Source: Bacillota bacterium (GTDB taxonomy: Bacteria > Bacillota > Clostridia > Lachnospirales > Lachnospiraceae). From it: DNA of 39,328 bases. Position 1 is the first letter of the stretch. Every line of letters starts with the position of its first letter. Location of the stretch: contig JAEWPN010000104.1 of the NCBI GenBank assembly GCA_023399455.1, positions 1 to 39,328 on the forward strand, written 5' to 3'. Positions 7,534 to 14,462 of the stretch are shown here, piece after piece. Position numbers and translations under genes: made by a program. The notes beneath the pieces are model-generated. The model saw only the letters and a list, made by a program, of their open reading frames with translations. It was not told the origin of the DNA and did no database searches.

Positions 7534-8106
7534 CTTGTCCGTATGAAATACCAGATGACTCCTCTGGTATATTTTAAACTTCTCCAAATACGCGTCTTCC
7601 TTCGGAATCCATTCCTCTTCAAAACGCTTCAGCATTTTTTCACCGTTTCTTTGCAAAATACGCCTTCGCTGCTCCTCCTTTCCAATATCCAAGGCAATCT
7701 TCAAATCATAAACCCGTCCAAAAAAGGGATGCATACTATAAGAACCTTCTATGATATTAATCTGCTTGGGCATGATGATTATTCCATTTCCTATAATTTG
7801 CTTTTTACAGTCAAAGGCTCTGTATATGATAGTTTCTCCCCGACGTACCTCCTGGAGTATCTTACCGAAGCGCTCATAGTCCACATTACCGCCTATCTCC
7901 GCAAGTCGTGCTTCGGTTCGCTGTTTAGGACGCAGGAAAAAATCGTCCATATGCAGCATATTCCCGCCAAACTCCTCATGAAGTCCGGCGGCGAGAGTAC
8001 TCTTCCCGCTGCCGCTTTTTCCGTCTATTGCTATGAGAATAGTACCGCCCGGATTTTCATTTTTGATTTTTGTTATTGCCTCTTTTGTATCCCTTAATAT
8101 TGACAT
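7513..8106 (-). CDS. Uridine-kinase-like P-loop kinase
   Basis: A 197-residue cytoplasmic P-loop enzyme of the uridine kinase/phosphoribulokinase type. It shows Walker A DGKSGSGKST (about residues 28-37), the HMDDFFLRPKQRT segment corresponding to the substrate-binding Asp region, a GNVDYERF block, and NIIEGSYSMHPFF followed by an Arg-rich lid (EEQRRRILQRNG). This compact group is common in Firmicutes and is usually annotated as uridine kinase without biochemical proof. The ATG at 8106 follows the stop of the ECF gene by 1 base, with GGAG inside that gene's end, so the two are translationally coupled. The pairing suggests it phosphorylates whatever the ECF protein imports. Confidence 0.8.
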   Translation of the reverse strand: MSILRDTKEAITKIKNENPGGTILIAIDGKSGSGKSTLAAGLHEEFGGNMLHMDDFFLRPKQRTEARLAEIGGNVDYERFGKILQEVRRGETIIYRAFDCKKQIIGNGIIIMPKQINIIEGSYSMHPFFGRVYDLKIALDIGKEEQRRRILQRNGEKMLKRFEEEWIPKEDAYLEKFKIYQRSHLVFHTDKEEGMLV

Positions 8107-8107
8107 A

Positions 8108-8635
8108 TTACTCCATAACCTTCGATTTTCTAAATATGATGATAAGAAGGGGAATCAGAACGAGCTGTAAAATAATACCCGGTATCGCATTAACGAACAT
8201 ACCCGCCATAAACATCTGCACGGAATAGCCGCTTCCCTCTATACCATATAATACCACATTTACCGCTCCTGCGACAATACGTCCAATAATCATTGCTGCA
8301 ATTAAAGCTATGTATATCATGCTGTTCTTCTTAGGCAGCCTATTATATAAAAAACCTGTCACAAAGCCATAAACCGCCAGCTCGAAAGCCATGGAAACCG
8401 CTACCGGAAACATGGGCGGCATACCGAACAGCACGCTTCTAAGAAGCGGTACGATAAATCCTACCGCAAGTCCGTACGGTCCACCGCAGATAAAGCCGCA
8501 AAGAAGTACCGGCAGATGCATGGGAAGCAGCATACTTCCAATACTTTGAATTTGTCCCGTCAAAAAAGGAAGTACCACTCCCAGCGCAATAAACAGTCCT
8601 GACCACACTACCTTGTAAGTTCTCGATTTTTTCAT
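8108..8635 (-). CDS. ECF transporter S component (substrate unknown)
   Basis: A membrane substrate-binding subunit for an energy-coupling factor vitamin importer, about 175 residues with roughly six membrane helices. The first is WSGLFIALGVVLPFL, then LLPMHLPVLLCGFICGG, LAVGFIVPLLRSVLFGMPP, and the FPVAVSMAFELAVYGFVTGF helix. Small-residue helix faces such as ALIAAMIIGRIVAGAV suit contact with the EcfT subunit. Upstream codons are open to 8665, but the ATG at 8635 has AAAGG 8 bases before it and begins MKKSRTYKV, so it was chosen. EcfA/EcfT genes are not in the window. It is the first gene of a two-gene unit with a kinase; the leader contains a terminator. Confidence 0.85.
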   Translation of the reverse strand: MKKSRTYKVVWSGLFIALGVVLPFLTGQIQSIGSMLLPMHLPVLLCGFICGGPYGLAVGFIVPLLRSVLFGMPPMFPVAVSMAFELAVYGFVTGFLYNRLPKKNSMIYIALIAAMIIGRIVAGAVNVVLYGIEGSGYSVQMFMAGMFVNAIPGIILQLVLIPLLIIIFRKSKVME

Positions 8636-8663
8636 TTTAATAACCTTTCCTTTCTCATAAATC

Positions 8664-8718
8664 AAAAAAGTACCAAAAAGATAGCGTTCTTCCGAATGCT
8701 CATACCTTCCTGGTACTT
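8664..8718 (-). terminator. Intrinsic terminator in the leader of the ECF gene (possible attenuator)
   Basis: A long hairpin (8711-8718 pairs with 8668-8675, extended by G-U and A-U pairs to about 16 bp, then an upper stem closed by a GGAA loop) ends in TTTTTT at 8664-8669. It lies about 29 bases before the ECF ATG and about 85 bases after a promoter, so it would stop transcripts before the gene unless an alternative fold forms. It could instead serve as the late terminator of sigG. Confidence 0.7.
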
Positions 8719-8804
8719 GTTTACTAAAAATAAATCCTTTATAATTTCTTCAATAATCCTGCACTTCTGTGCAAATGGAGACTTCTGCCATCCAACTAAT
8801 AATT

Positions 8805-8834
8805 AGTATAGCAAATCCCATTCTTTCTTGTCAA
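8805..8834 (-). promoter_or_regulatory. Sigma-A-type promoter of the ECF/kinase unit
   Basis: -35 TTGACA (8829-8834), 18-bp spacer, -10 TATACT (8805-8810), starting 18 bases after the sigG stop. The leader to the ECF ATG would be about 160 bases and contains small hairpins (TGCAC-AGAA-GTGCA near 8759-8772) before the terminator. Confidence 0.65.
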
Positions 8835-8852
8835 TACTCCCACCTTTGGATG

Positions 8853-9632
8853 TCATGCCGTCAAATAATTTTTCATAATGCGCAGCGCATTTTTTTCCAG
8901 CCTGGACACTTGCGCCTGCGAAATGCCTATCATATCCGCCACCTCCATCTGTGTCTTTCCTTCGAAAAAGCGCAGGCTGATAATTTCGTTTTCCCTTTCG
9001 CCCAGCCTTTTCATCGCTTCACTTAAGGACAGATGCTCGACCCACGTCTCCTCTTTATTTTTTTTATCGCTTATCTGATCCATCACATAAAGCGTATCCC
9101 CTCCATCAGTAAAGATAGGATCGTATAGGCTCATCGGATTTTGTATGGCATCCAGAGCATAGACAATATCCTCCTTCGATACTCCGATTTCCGAGGCGAT
9201 TTCATTGATAGTCGGCTCCTTTAGATTTCTTTTGGTCAGATTTTCTTTCGCATAAATCGCCTTATAGGCCGTATCCTTCAAGGAACGACTGACCCTTATC
9301 GAATTGTTGTCCCGAAGGAAACGCCTTATTTCTCCTATAATCATGGGAACCGCATAGGTGGAAAATTTCACGTTTAAAGAAGAATCGAAATTGTCAATTG
9401 CCTTAATCAGCCCAATACAGCCGATTTGAAATAAATCATCCACATTCTCATTACTGGAAGAAAATCTTTTGATCACGCTCAACACCAAACGCAGATTTCC
9501 TTCGATATACTGCTCTCTCGCCTCTTTATCACCTTCCTCAATTCTGGAGAACAAAGCTTCTTTTTCCGCATTCTTGAGGAGAGGCAGCTTCGACGTATTC
9601 ACTCCGCATATTTCCACTTTTCCTTGTATCAT
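8853..9632 (-). CDS. sigG: Sporulation sigma factor SigG
   Basis: The late forespore sigma factor, 259 residues. The N-terminus KVEICGVNTSKLPLL is diagnostic of SigG and contains the region that anti-sigma factors contact. Region 2 has NLRLVLSVIKRFS, DDLFQIGCIGLIKAIDNFD and the -10 recognition helix FSTYAVPMIIGEIRRFLRD. Region 3 follows (SRSLKDTAYKAI), and region 4 has the helix-turn-helix EVADMIGISQAQVSRLEK. AGGAGG is 7 bases before the ATG. As in other spore formers it lies near spoIIGA-sigE, but here an oppositely oriented gene separates them. Expression should depend on SigF and SigG; I could not place a convincing SigF promoter by eye. Confidence 0.97.
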   Translation of the reverse strand: MIQGKVEICGVNTSKLPLLKNAEKEALFSRIEEGDKEAREQYIEGNLRLVLSVIKRFSSSNENVDDLFQIGCIGLIKAIDNFDSSLNVKFSTYAVPMIIGEIRRFLRDNNSIRVSRSLKDTAYKAIYAKENLTKRNLKEPTINEIASEIGVSKEDIVYALDAIQNPMSLYDPIFTDGGDTLYVMDQISDKKNKEETWVEHLSLSEAMKRLGERENEIISLRFFEGKTQMEVADMIGISQAQVSRLEKNALRIMKNYLTA

Positions 9633-9782
9633 TTTACGCCTCCTGCATTTATGATTGATTCAGACAAACACGCAACGCGGCCTTTCTGACTGTGAATCTA
9701 TATATAAAATGATTTACAGAAAGAGGTGAAATTATACATCGTCCGATCAAACATTATAGTAACGAATCATTTTTCATATGCA

Positions 9783-9792
9783 GCATATACTA
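9783..9792 (+). promoter_or_regulatory. Possible mother-cell sigma (SigE/SigK-like) -10 element of the PRC-barrel gene
   Basis: GCATATACTA matches the gCATAnnnTA form of SigK -10 elements and resembles the SigE CATACAAT. It lies 27 bases before the ATG at 9820. The -35 region is not convincing. Confidence 0.3.
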
Positions 9793-9819
9793 TGGTAAGT
9801 ATTGATAGGATGTGTTCAT

Positions 9820-10053
9820 ATGCTCTTTTCCGAACTAAAATGTAAACAAGTCATCAACCTCAAGGACTGCAAATGTCTTGGGAGAGTCATCGATTTAGAA
9901 TTCGAGGAATGTTCCGGGCAAATCTGTAAAATTATCGTATCGAACAACAATAGGCTCTGCAATTGGTTTAACAATGAACCCGAATTCATAATCCTCTACA
10001 AGGATATTAAAAAAATCGGTCCCGACATCATCATTGTTGACCTCGGTCACTAA
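9820..10053 (+). CDS. YlmC/YmxH-family PRC-barrel sporulation protein
   Basis: A small protein of 77 residues matching the PRC-barrel YlmC/YmxH group. It has the opening FSELKCKQVINLKDCKCLG, the RVIDLEFEECSGQICKIIV strand pair, and the ending IILYKDIKKIGPDIIIVD that corresponds to the conserved IPWENIKKIGEDIILV pattern. The function is not established; members are expressed in sporulation. The frame extends to a TTG at 9802, but the ATG at 9820 has AGGA about 9 bases upstream and gives the usual family start. It is the only plus-strand gene here, divergent from sigG and convergent with sigE. It is rich in Cys (five) for its size. Confidence 0.8.
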   Translation: MLFSELKCKQVINLKDCKCLGRVIDLEFEECSGQICKIIVSNNNRLCNWFNNEPEFIILYKDIKKIGPDIIIVDLGH

Positions 10054-10103
10054 TACCATCGCTTGACAGGAAAGTTTCAAAGCAATAAATATCTCATATT
10101 TAA

Positions 10104-10156
10104 GAGGAGGTGTTAAGAATCATCCCGTTTCCGGCAACTTCTTCTCAACACCTCCC
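10104..10156. terminator. Hairpin between convergent PRC-barrel gene and sigE
   Basis: Inverted repeat GGAGGTGTT (10106-10114) and AACACCTCC (10147-10155), with extra AAGAA/TTCTT pairing inside. It lies 52 bases after the plus-strand gene and 31 bases after the sigE stop, so it can serve both. Neither side has a long U tract, so termination strength is uncertain. Confidence 0.6.
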
Positions 10157-10186
10157 TATATATGAACCCCTTTTACTTACACTGCA

Positions 10187-10927
10187 CTACTCTTCTCTTA
10201 TCAACTCCTTTTTCAAACGCTTCATAATCTTTTTCTCCAGCCTCGATATGTACGATTGAGATATCCCTAATAGTGTAGCCACCTCCTTCTGTGTCATTTC
10301 CTGACCGTCCGGCGTTCCTAGGCCGAACCTGAGATTAATAATTGTTCTTTCCCTATCCGATAATTTATTTATAGCTTTCAGCAAAAGCTTTCTTTCCACT
10401 TCATTTTCAATGTCCCGGTATATCACATCTTCATCCGTTCCCAGAATATCCGATAAGAGCAGCTCGTTCCCGTCCCAATCCACATTCAGGGGTTCGTCGA
10501 TGGACACCTCTAACTTCGTCTTATTATTTCTTCTCAAATACATTAAGATTTCATTCTCAATGCATCTGGAAGCATAGGTTGCCAGCTTGATGTTCTTTTC
10601 CGGGTTAAATGTATTAATGGATTTTATCAGCCCTATCGTCCCAATGGAAATCAAATCTTCCACTCCGACTCCGGTATTATCGAATTTCTTCGCAATATAT
10701 ACTACCAACCTTAAATTGTGTTCTATAAGAATGGACTTCGCTTCATCCTCATATTCCGTTCCAAGGTCGCTGATAATTTCATTTTCTTTCTCAACCTCCA
10801 GCGGCGGCGGCAGCACCTCCGTTCCTCCTATATAGTGAATATCCCCTTGCTTTGTCATGAAAAAATTCGGTTCCCGCCTGATGATCTTGAACTGAACCTT
10901 CCCCGGTATTGCCACTTTAAAAACCAT
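10187..10927 (-). CDS. sigE: Sporulation sigma factor SigE (pro-form)
   Basis: The early mother-cell sigma factor, 246 residues. The N-terminal part (about residues 1-30, [16 protein letters not shown]...) is the pro-sequence region removed by SpoIIGA, and [14 protein letters not shown] is the characteristic SigE segment after it. Region 2 has [34 protein letters not shown] (split over two helices) and [20 protein letters not shown]. Region 4 has the helix-turn-helix [19 protein letters not shown]. The ATG directly follows the spoIIGA stop codon, with AGGAGG 7 bases before it, so the protease and its substrate are made together. Confidence 0.98.
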   Translation of the reverse strand: MVFKVAIPGKVQFKIIRREPNFFMTKQGDIHYIGGTEVLPPPLEVEKENEIISDLGTEYEDEAKSILIEHNLRLVVYIAKKFDNTGVGVEDLISIGTIGLIKSINTFNPEKNIKLATYASRCIENEILMYLRRNNKTKLEVSIDEPLNVDWDGNELLLSDILGTDEDVIYRDIENEVERKLLLKAINKLSDRERTIINLRFGLGTPDGQEMTQKEVATLLGISQSYISRLEKKIMKRLKKELIREE

Positions 10928-11788
10928 TTATTTTCCTCCTAGTCTTCTGATTAACAAATGCTGCCCTGCTTTGCCGGGCGCCTCGTCGCATAAATCCGGA
11001 TGCAATATCATTTGATATTTTCCATTTGCGGATATTTTTGTCTTGCTGATACCCACAATTACCTTCTGCCATCGTATATTCCCCTTTTCACCTTCCACAA
11101 TTATTTCCGGTATTTCATATCCTTCCAGCATACCGTTCTCTTTCCCTACGCTGTGATATGGTATCAGCTTAAACTTCTCCGGCACCATTACTGCACTAAG
11201 CCGATTAAGCACCTCCTCCTCGATGATCGATACTGGCTTGCCGCTAACCGGCTCCTTTAAGCTGTTTCCGGTATCGGAAAGAGCTGTTACCGTAATCTCA
11301 TCTCCATATCCCAACAATCTTACCGCATAGATATGATCCGCTTTTCTTTTTTTCATCTGAGCAATCCACCAGGCCCCCGCTTCATAACCGAGCAGCCCGG
11401 TTCCCAATATGCACCAGATGCTTTCCTGCCTTATATGTAAGAATGGGATACCGGAAAACAGATACCTCATAAGCCCTCCGAACAAAAAAGCGTACACGAG
11501 CATATATCCGGTACAACGCAGTATTTCATTCACCTGCTTTGTCTTAAAAATAACTGCGGTCATTATCATATTGATAGTAAACGGCCCTATAAACCTTTTT
11601 ATGAATGCAGGTATTCCCGGCATCAGCAAAAGCAGACAAAACAAACCGGATCCCGCAAAGCTTACGCATCCCACCCGGATGCGCGTGGCAGTACGCTTCA
11701 AGGTTTTGGCGGCAAGCATATAAAAATAAAGGTTCATAACAAAGTTTATGAGAAACAGACTATCAATATTTATTTCATAGACATACAT
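10928..11788 (-). CDS. spoIIGA: Sigma-E processing peptidase SpoIIGA
   Basis: The membrane aspartic protease that activates pro-SigE. The first half (residues about 8-145) has five hydrophobic segments, the first being DSLFLINFVMNLYFYMLAA. The second half carries the active-site motif DTGNSL at residues 172-177, embedded in TALSDTGNSLKEPVSGKPV. At 286 residues it is slightly shorter than the Bacillus protein. The ATG at 11788 has only a modest ribosome binding site (AAGGG), while a strong AAAGGAGGTG lies about 20 bases further up without a usable start codon in this frame. It is co-transcribed with sigE from a promoter typical of spoIIG. Confidence 0.95.
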   Translation of the reverse strand: MYVYEINIDSLFLINFVMNLYFYMLAAKTLKRTATRIRVGCVSFAGSGLFCLLLLMPGIPAFIKRFIGPFTINMIMTAVIFKTKQVNEILRCTGYMLVYAFLFGGLMRYLFSGIPFLHIRQESIWCILGTGLLGYEAGAWWIAQMKKRKADHIYAVRLLGYGDEITVTALSDTGNSLKEPVSGKPVSIIEEEVLNRLSAVMVPEKFKLIPYHSVGKENGMLEGYEIPEIIVEGEKGNIRWQKVIVGISKTKISANGKYQMILHPDLCDEAPGKAGQHLLIRRLGGK

Positions 11789-11860
11789 ATCCCGTAACCC
11801 TTCGCAGTCACCTCCTTTTTCACTATTTGAAGGAGCTTATTTGTCCCCTTCGATTTAAAC

Positions 11861-11893
11861 ATTATATAAAGTATTGTCCGCTTTTTTTGTCAA
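11861..11893 (-). promoter_or_regulatory. spoIIG-type promoter with long spacer (probably Spo0A-activated)
   Basis: Consensus hexamers TTGACA (11888-11893) and TATAAT (11861-11866) are 21 bp apart instead of 17. The Bacillus subtilis spoIIG promoter has the same feature (22 bp) and needs Spo0A. TTTGACA differs from the inverse 0A box TTCGACA at one base. Confidence 0.65.
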
Positions 11894-11952
11894 AAGGGCG
11901 CTGATAATTCATGCTATTTACCGCACATAACGACAGTTTTTCCTATACGATA

Positions 11953-11998
11953 AAAAACGACGGTCTTGTAATCATAAAGATTCAAGATCGTCGTTTTT
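11953..11998. terminator. Bidirectional intrinsic terminator after ftsZ
   Basis: Stem of AAAAACGACGGTCTTG (11953-11968) with its complement (11983-11998), one G-U pair, 14-base loop, flanked by A and T runs on both sides. It closes the dcw cluster and insulates spoIIGA. Confidence 0.9.
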
Positions 11999-12070
11999 AA
12001 TTCACTATCCGGTTCTGACAGCTTGTCCAAATTAACATTCTAATCTGGCAATTTCAAATATAAACACTTC

Positions 12071-13273
12071 CTATTTTCTCTGAAGAAAATCAGGAATCTT
12101 AAGGGTCTTTTCCTCCACCGAGCTTCTGATGTCACCCGGCTTATTGATCCCGGAAATCGTCTTTAAAGGAGTTGCCGACGGCGTAATATTCGGCACAATG
12201 CTTCCTCCTGAATTCAAGCCCCCGGTAGCCATCGCTCCCGCGCTGTGAGTACCTTTACCCTGTAAAGATGAAGGCGTGATATACCCAGGCTTATATGTAC
12301 TGAATGCAGTCGTTTTTGCACCCGCGTCCTCGAGGCCGGTAGCAATAACAGTGATCGTGCAGGAATCTCCCTTGTTCGCATCGTACATCGCACCGAAGAT
12401 GATGTTCACTTCATCTCCTGCAAGCTCCTGTACATAGCTTGCTGCATCGGAAGCATCCGCAAGGGTAATATCGCCGGAAACATTGATGATAACATGAGTA
12501 GCACCGGAAATCGTCGTCTCGAGCAACGGGCTTTCCACTGCCATCTTAACAGCCTCGCTAGCCTTGTCGTCTCCCTTTCCATAACCGATACCGATATGAG
12601 CGATTCCCTTTTCCTTCATAACAGTCTGTACATCCGCGAAATCCAGATTGATAACAGCCGGAACATTGATGAGGTCGGTAATTCCCTGTACTGCCTGCTG
12701 CAATACCTCATCTGCCTTCTTAAGGGCATCCGGCATGGTTGTCCTTCTATCAACAATTTCTAATAATTTATCATTCGGAATAACGATAAGCGTGTCCACA
12801 TTATCCTTAATTCTCTCAATACCGTTCAACGCGTTTACCATACGTGCCTTCGCCTCAAAACGGAAAGGTTTCGTTACAACACCTACGGTAAGAATTCCCA
12901 TATCCTTGGCAATCTTAGCTACAACGGGCGCTGCTCCGGTTCCAGTGCCGCCTCCCATACCGCATGTAACGAACACCATATCGGCACCCTTAAGTGCAGA
13001 AGTCACTTCTTCCTCGCTCTCCTGCGCAGCCTTTTCACCGATCTCCGGCTTCGCTCCCGCGCCAAGTCCCTTCGTAAGCTTCTCACCGATTTGCAGAAGC
13101 TTAGGAGCCTTACATAACTGCAAAGCCTGCTTGTCCGTGTTGATTCCTATGAATTCCACTCCGTCAATATTTTCATCAATCATTCTATTTACAGCGTTAT
13201 TGCCCGCACCGCCGACTCCTACTACTATAATCTTTGCTGCAGCCTCAGCATCGTTTGTCTTAATCTCAAGCAA
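12071..13273 (-). CDS. ftsZ: Cell division GTPase FtsZ
   Basis: The tubulin-like GTPase that forms the division ring, 400 residues. The N-terminal GTPase part has [15 protein letters not shown], the tubulin signature [11 protein letters not shown], and the [11 protein letters not shown] segment near the T7 loop. A Gly/Ser-rich linker (about residues 320-385) leads to the conserved tail [10 protein letters not shown], the docking peptide for membrane anchors. Translation probably begins at a TTG at 13273 (MLEIKTND), which matches the usual FtsZ N-terminus and has GGAGG 7 bases upstream; an ATG is not available there. ftsA is not adjacent, so anchoring may rely on SepF. It has its own promoter as well as read-through from ftsQ. 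Confidence 0.98.
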   Translation of the reverse strand: MLEIKTNDAEAAAKIIVVGVGGAGNNAVNRMIDENIDGVEFIGINTDKQALQLCKAPKLLQIGEKLTKGLGAGAKPEIGEKAAQESEEEVTSALKGADMVFVTCGMGGGTGTGAAPVVAKIAKDMGILTVGVVTKPFRFEAKARMVNALNGIERIKDNVDTLIVIPNDKLLEIVDRRTTMPDALKKADEVLQQAVQGITDLINVPAVINLDFADVQTVMKEKGIAHIGIGYGKGDDKASEAVKMAVESPLLETTISGATHVIINVSGDITLADASDAASYVQELAGDEVNIIFGAMYDANKGDSCTITVIATGLEDAGAKTTAFSTYKPGYITPSSLQGKGTHSAGAMATGGLNSGGSIVPNITPSATPLKTISGINKPGDIRSSVEEKTLKIPDFLQRK

Positions 13274-13316
13274 GGTGGTTCCTCCTTCATCATTCCCAAT
13301 TAAACTCCTACATGTT

Positions 13317-13345
13317 ATCATATAATTATTTTTCTAAATTAGCAA
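13317..13345 (-). promoter_or_regulatory. Probable ftsZ promoter
   Basis: -35 TTGCTA (13340-13345), 17-bp spacer, -10 TATGAT (13317-13322), 43 bases before the TTG start. A-rich tracts lie just upstream (minus strand), as in UP-element-like sequence. Confidence 0.5.
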
Positions 13346-13386
13346 CCTATTTTTCGTTTTTTTTGCTTTTCTTACTGTTAATTTGC

Positions 13387-14457
13387 CTAGTCAGGATCAA
13401 AAGTTATGCTCTTCGTATCCTCTGTGTAATTTTCCAGCGGAATCGTTCCGTTCTTGCCTTCCAGCTCCGGCAGGATGTATTGCAGCTTCATTATTTTTTC
13501 ATCCATATCCTCTCCCGTACCCAAGGTAACCTTTACCCCTCCAAAAAACAACGTAATACTGTAAGAAGCATCGAAATATATCTTATCGGCCGACAGGCTA
13601 TATTTTTCAAGAAGCTGAGTAATACTTAGTATTTGTTTGAATATCGTGTCATTTTCTACCGGAAGCGGCTCGTTCAGAATGATATAATCGAAGCTAAGCC
13701 CCGTCACCTGCGGTACTCCCGCAGTCTTTACCTGAGAGCTTTCCGCTACGATACCGTCCTTGTCAAAATACATATACTGACCGAGGTATTCCACATATCC
13801 GGCAAACGCTTTTTCGTATACATTGATCCTAATCGTATTCGGCGACAGAATATTCACATCCATCTTCTCCACAAAAGGAACACCCTCTACCCCCTTATCC
13901 TTATATTTCGTAGCCAAATACAGCGAATTGTTCCCGTATCTGCCCTTCATTACCATATCCATCACTTCTTCATTTGTATAATGTACATTACCATCCACAT
14001 ACACAGTAGTTACCGTATAAGTAGTGATAATATAATAATATCCCGCAAGCAGTAATGCCGCCAGCACAAATATTGATATTCCTATAATTACCAGACTCTT
14101 ATGCTGTGCCAGCCAATCATCGTTTCTCTCGTACCTCTTTGCCGGCGGATCCACCGGCAAATCTCCGTTTTTAACGAGGCGCAGGTTCGTGCCTCGCGGT
14201 CTCCTCGAAGAGTAACTTTCCATCAGAATCCTGCCCGAGTCAACTTTCTTACTGCTAACGCTTTTTGCATAATCGACTTTCGAACTGCTGCTCTTCACAT
14301 TGATGTTCTTCGAACTGCCGTTTTTCGAACCGCCTTTCTTCGAACTTCCAGCCTTTGAATTGCTATTCTTTGACTTAGAGACACCTTTTCCGCCGCTGCC
14401 GGACTTTATCTTTTTGTTCTTATTCTCTTTTTTTCCCTTATCCTTATTTTGGCTCAT
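13387..14457 (-). CDS. ftsQ: Cell division protein FtsQ/DivIB
   Basis: A bitopic division protein, 356 residues. The first about 75 residues are a repetitive Ser/Lys/Asn/Gly stretch (many SSK and SK units), strongly basic and surely disordered in the cytoplasm. One membrane helix follows (about 121-145, SLVIIGISIFVLAALLLAGY). A POTRA domain starts at VTTVYVDGNVHYTNEEV and leads into the beta domain (VEKMDVNILSPNTIRINVYEKAFAGYV). The predicted role is to stabilise FtsL and the division PBP. The ATG lies 5 bases after the murA stop; its ribosome binding site (GGG) is weak, which suggests coupling to murA. Confidence 0.9.
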   Translation of the reverse strand: MSQNKDKGKKENKNKKIKSGSGGKGVSKSKNSNSKAGSSKKGGSKNGSSKNINVKSSSSKVDYAKSVSSKKVDSGRILMESYSSRRPRGTNLRLVKNGDLPVDPPAKRYERNDDWLAQHKSLVIIGISIFVLAALLLAGYYYIITTYTVTTVYVDGNVHYTNEEVMDMVMKGRYGNNSLYLATKYKDKGVEGVPFVEKMDVNILSPNTIRINVYEKAFAGYVEYLGQYMYFDKDGIVAESSQVKTAGVPQVTGLSFDYIILNEPLPVENDTIFKQILSITQLLEKYSLSADKIYFDASYSITLFFGGVKVTLGTGEDMDEKIMKLQYILPELEGKNGTIPLENYTEDTKSITFDPD

Positions 14458-14462
14458 TTATT

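Noticed and set aside
9726..9845. Plus-strand 39-codon frame starting GTG upstream of the PRC-barrel gene
   Set aside because: The GTG is part of its own putative ribosome binding site, and the frame overlaps the start of the better-supported gene.
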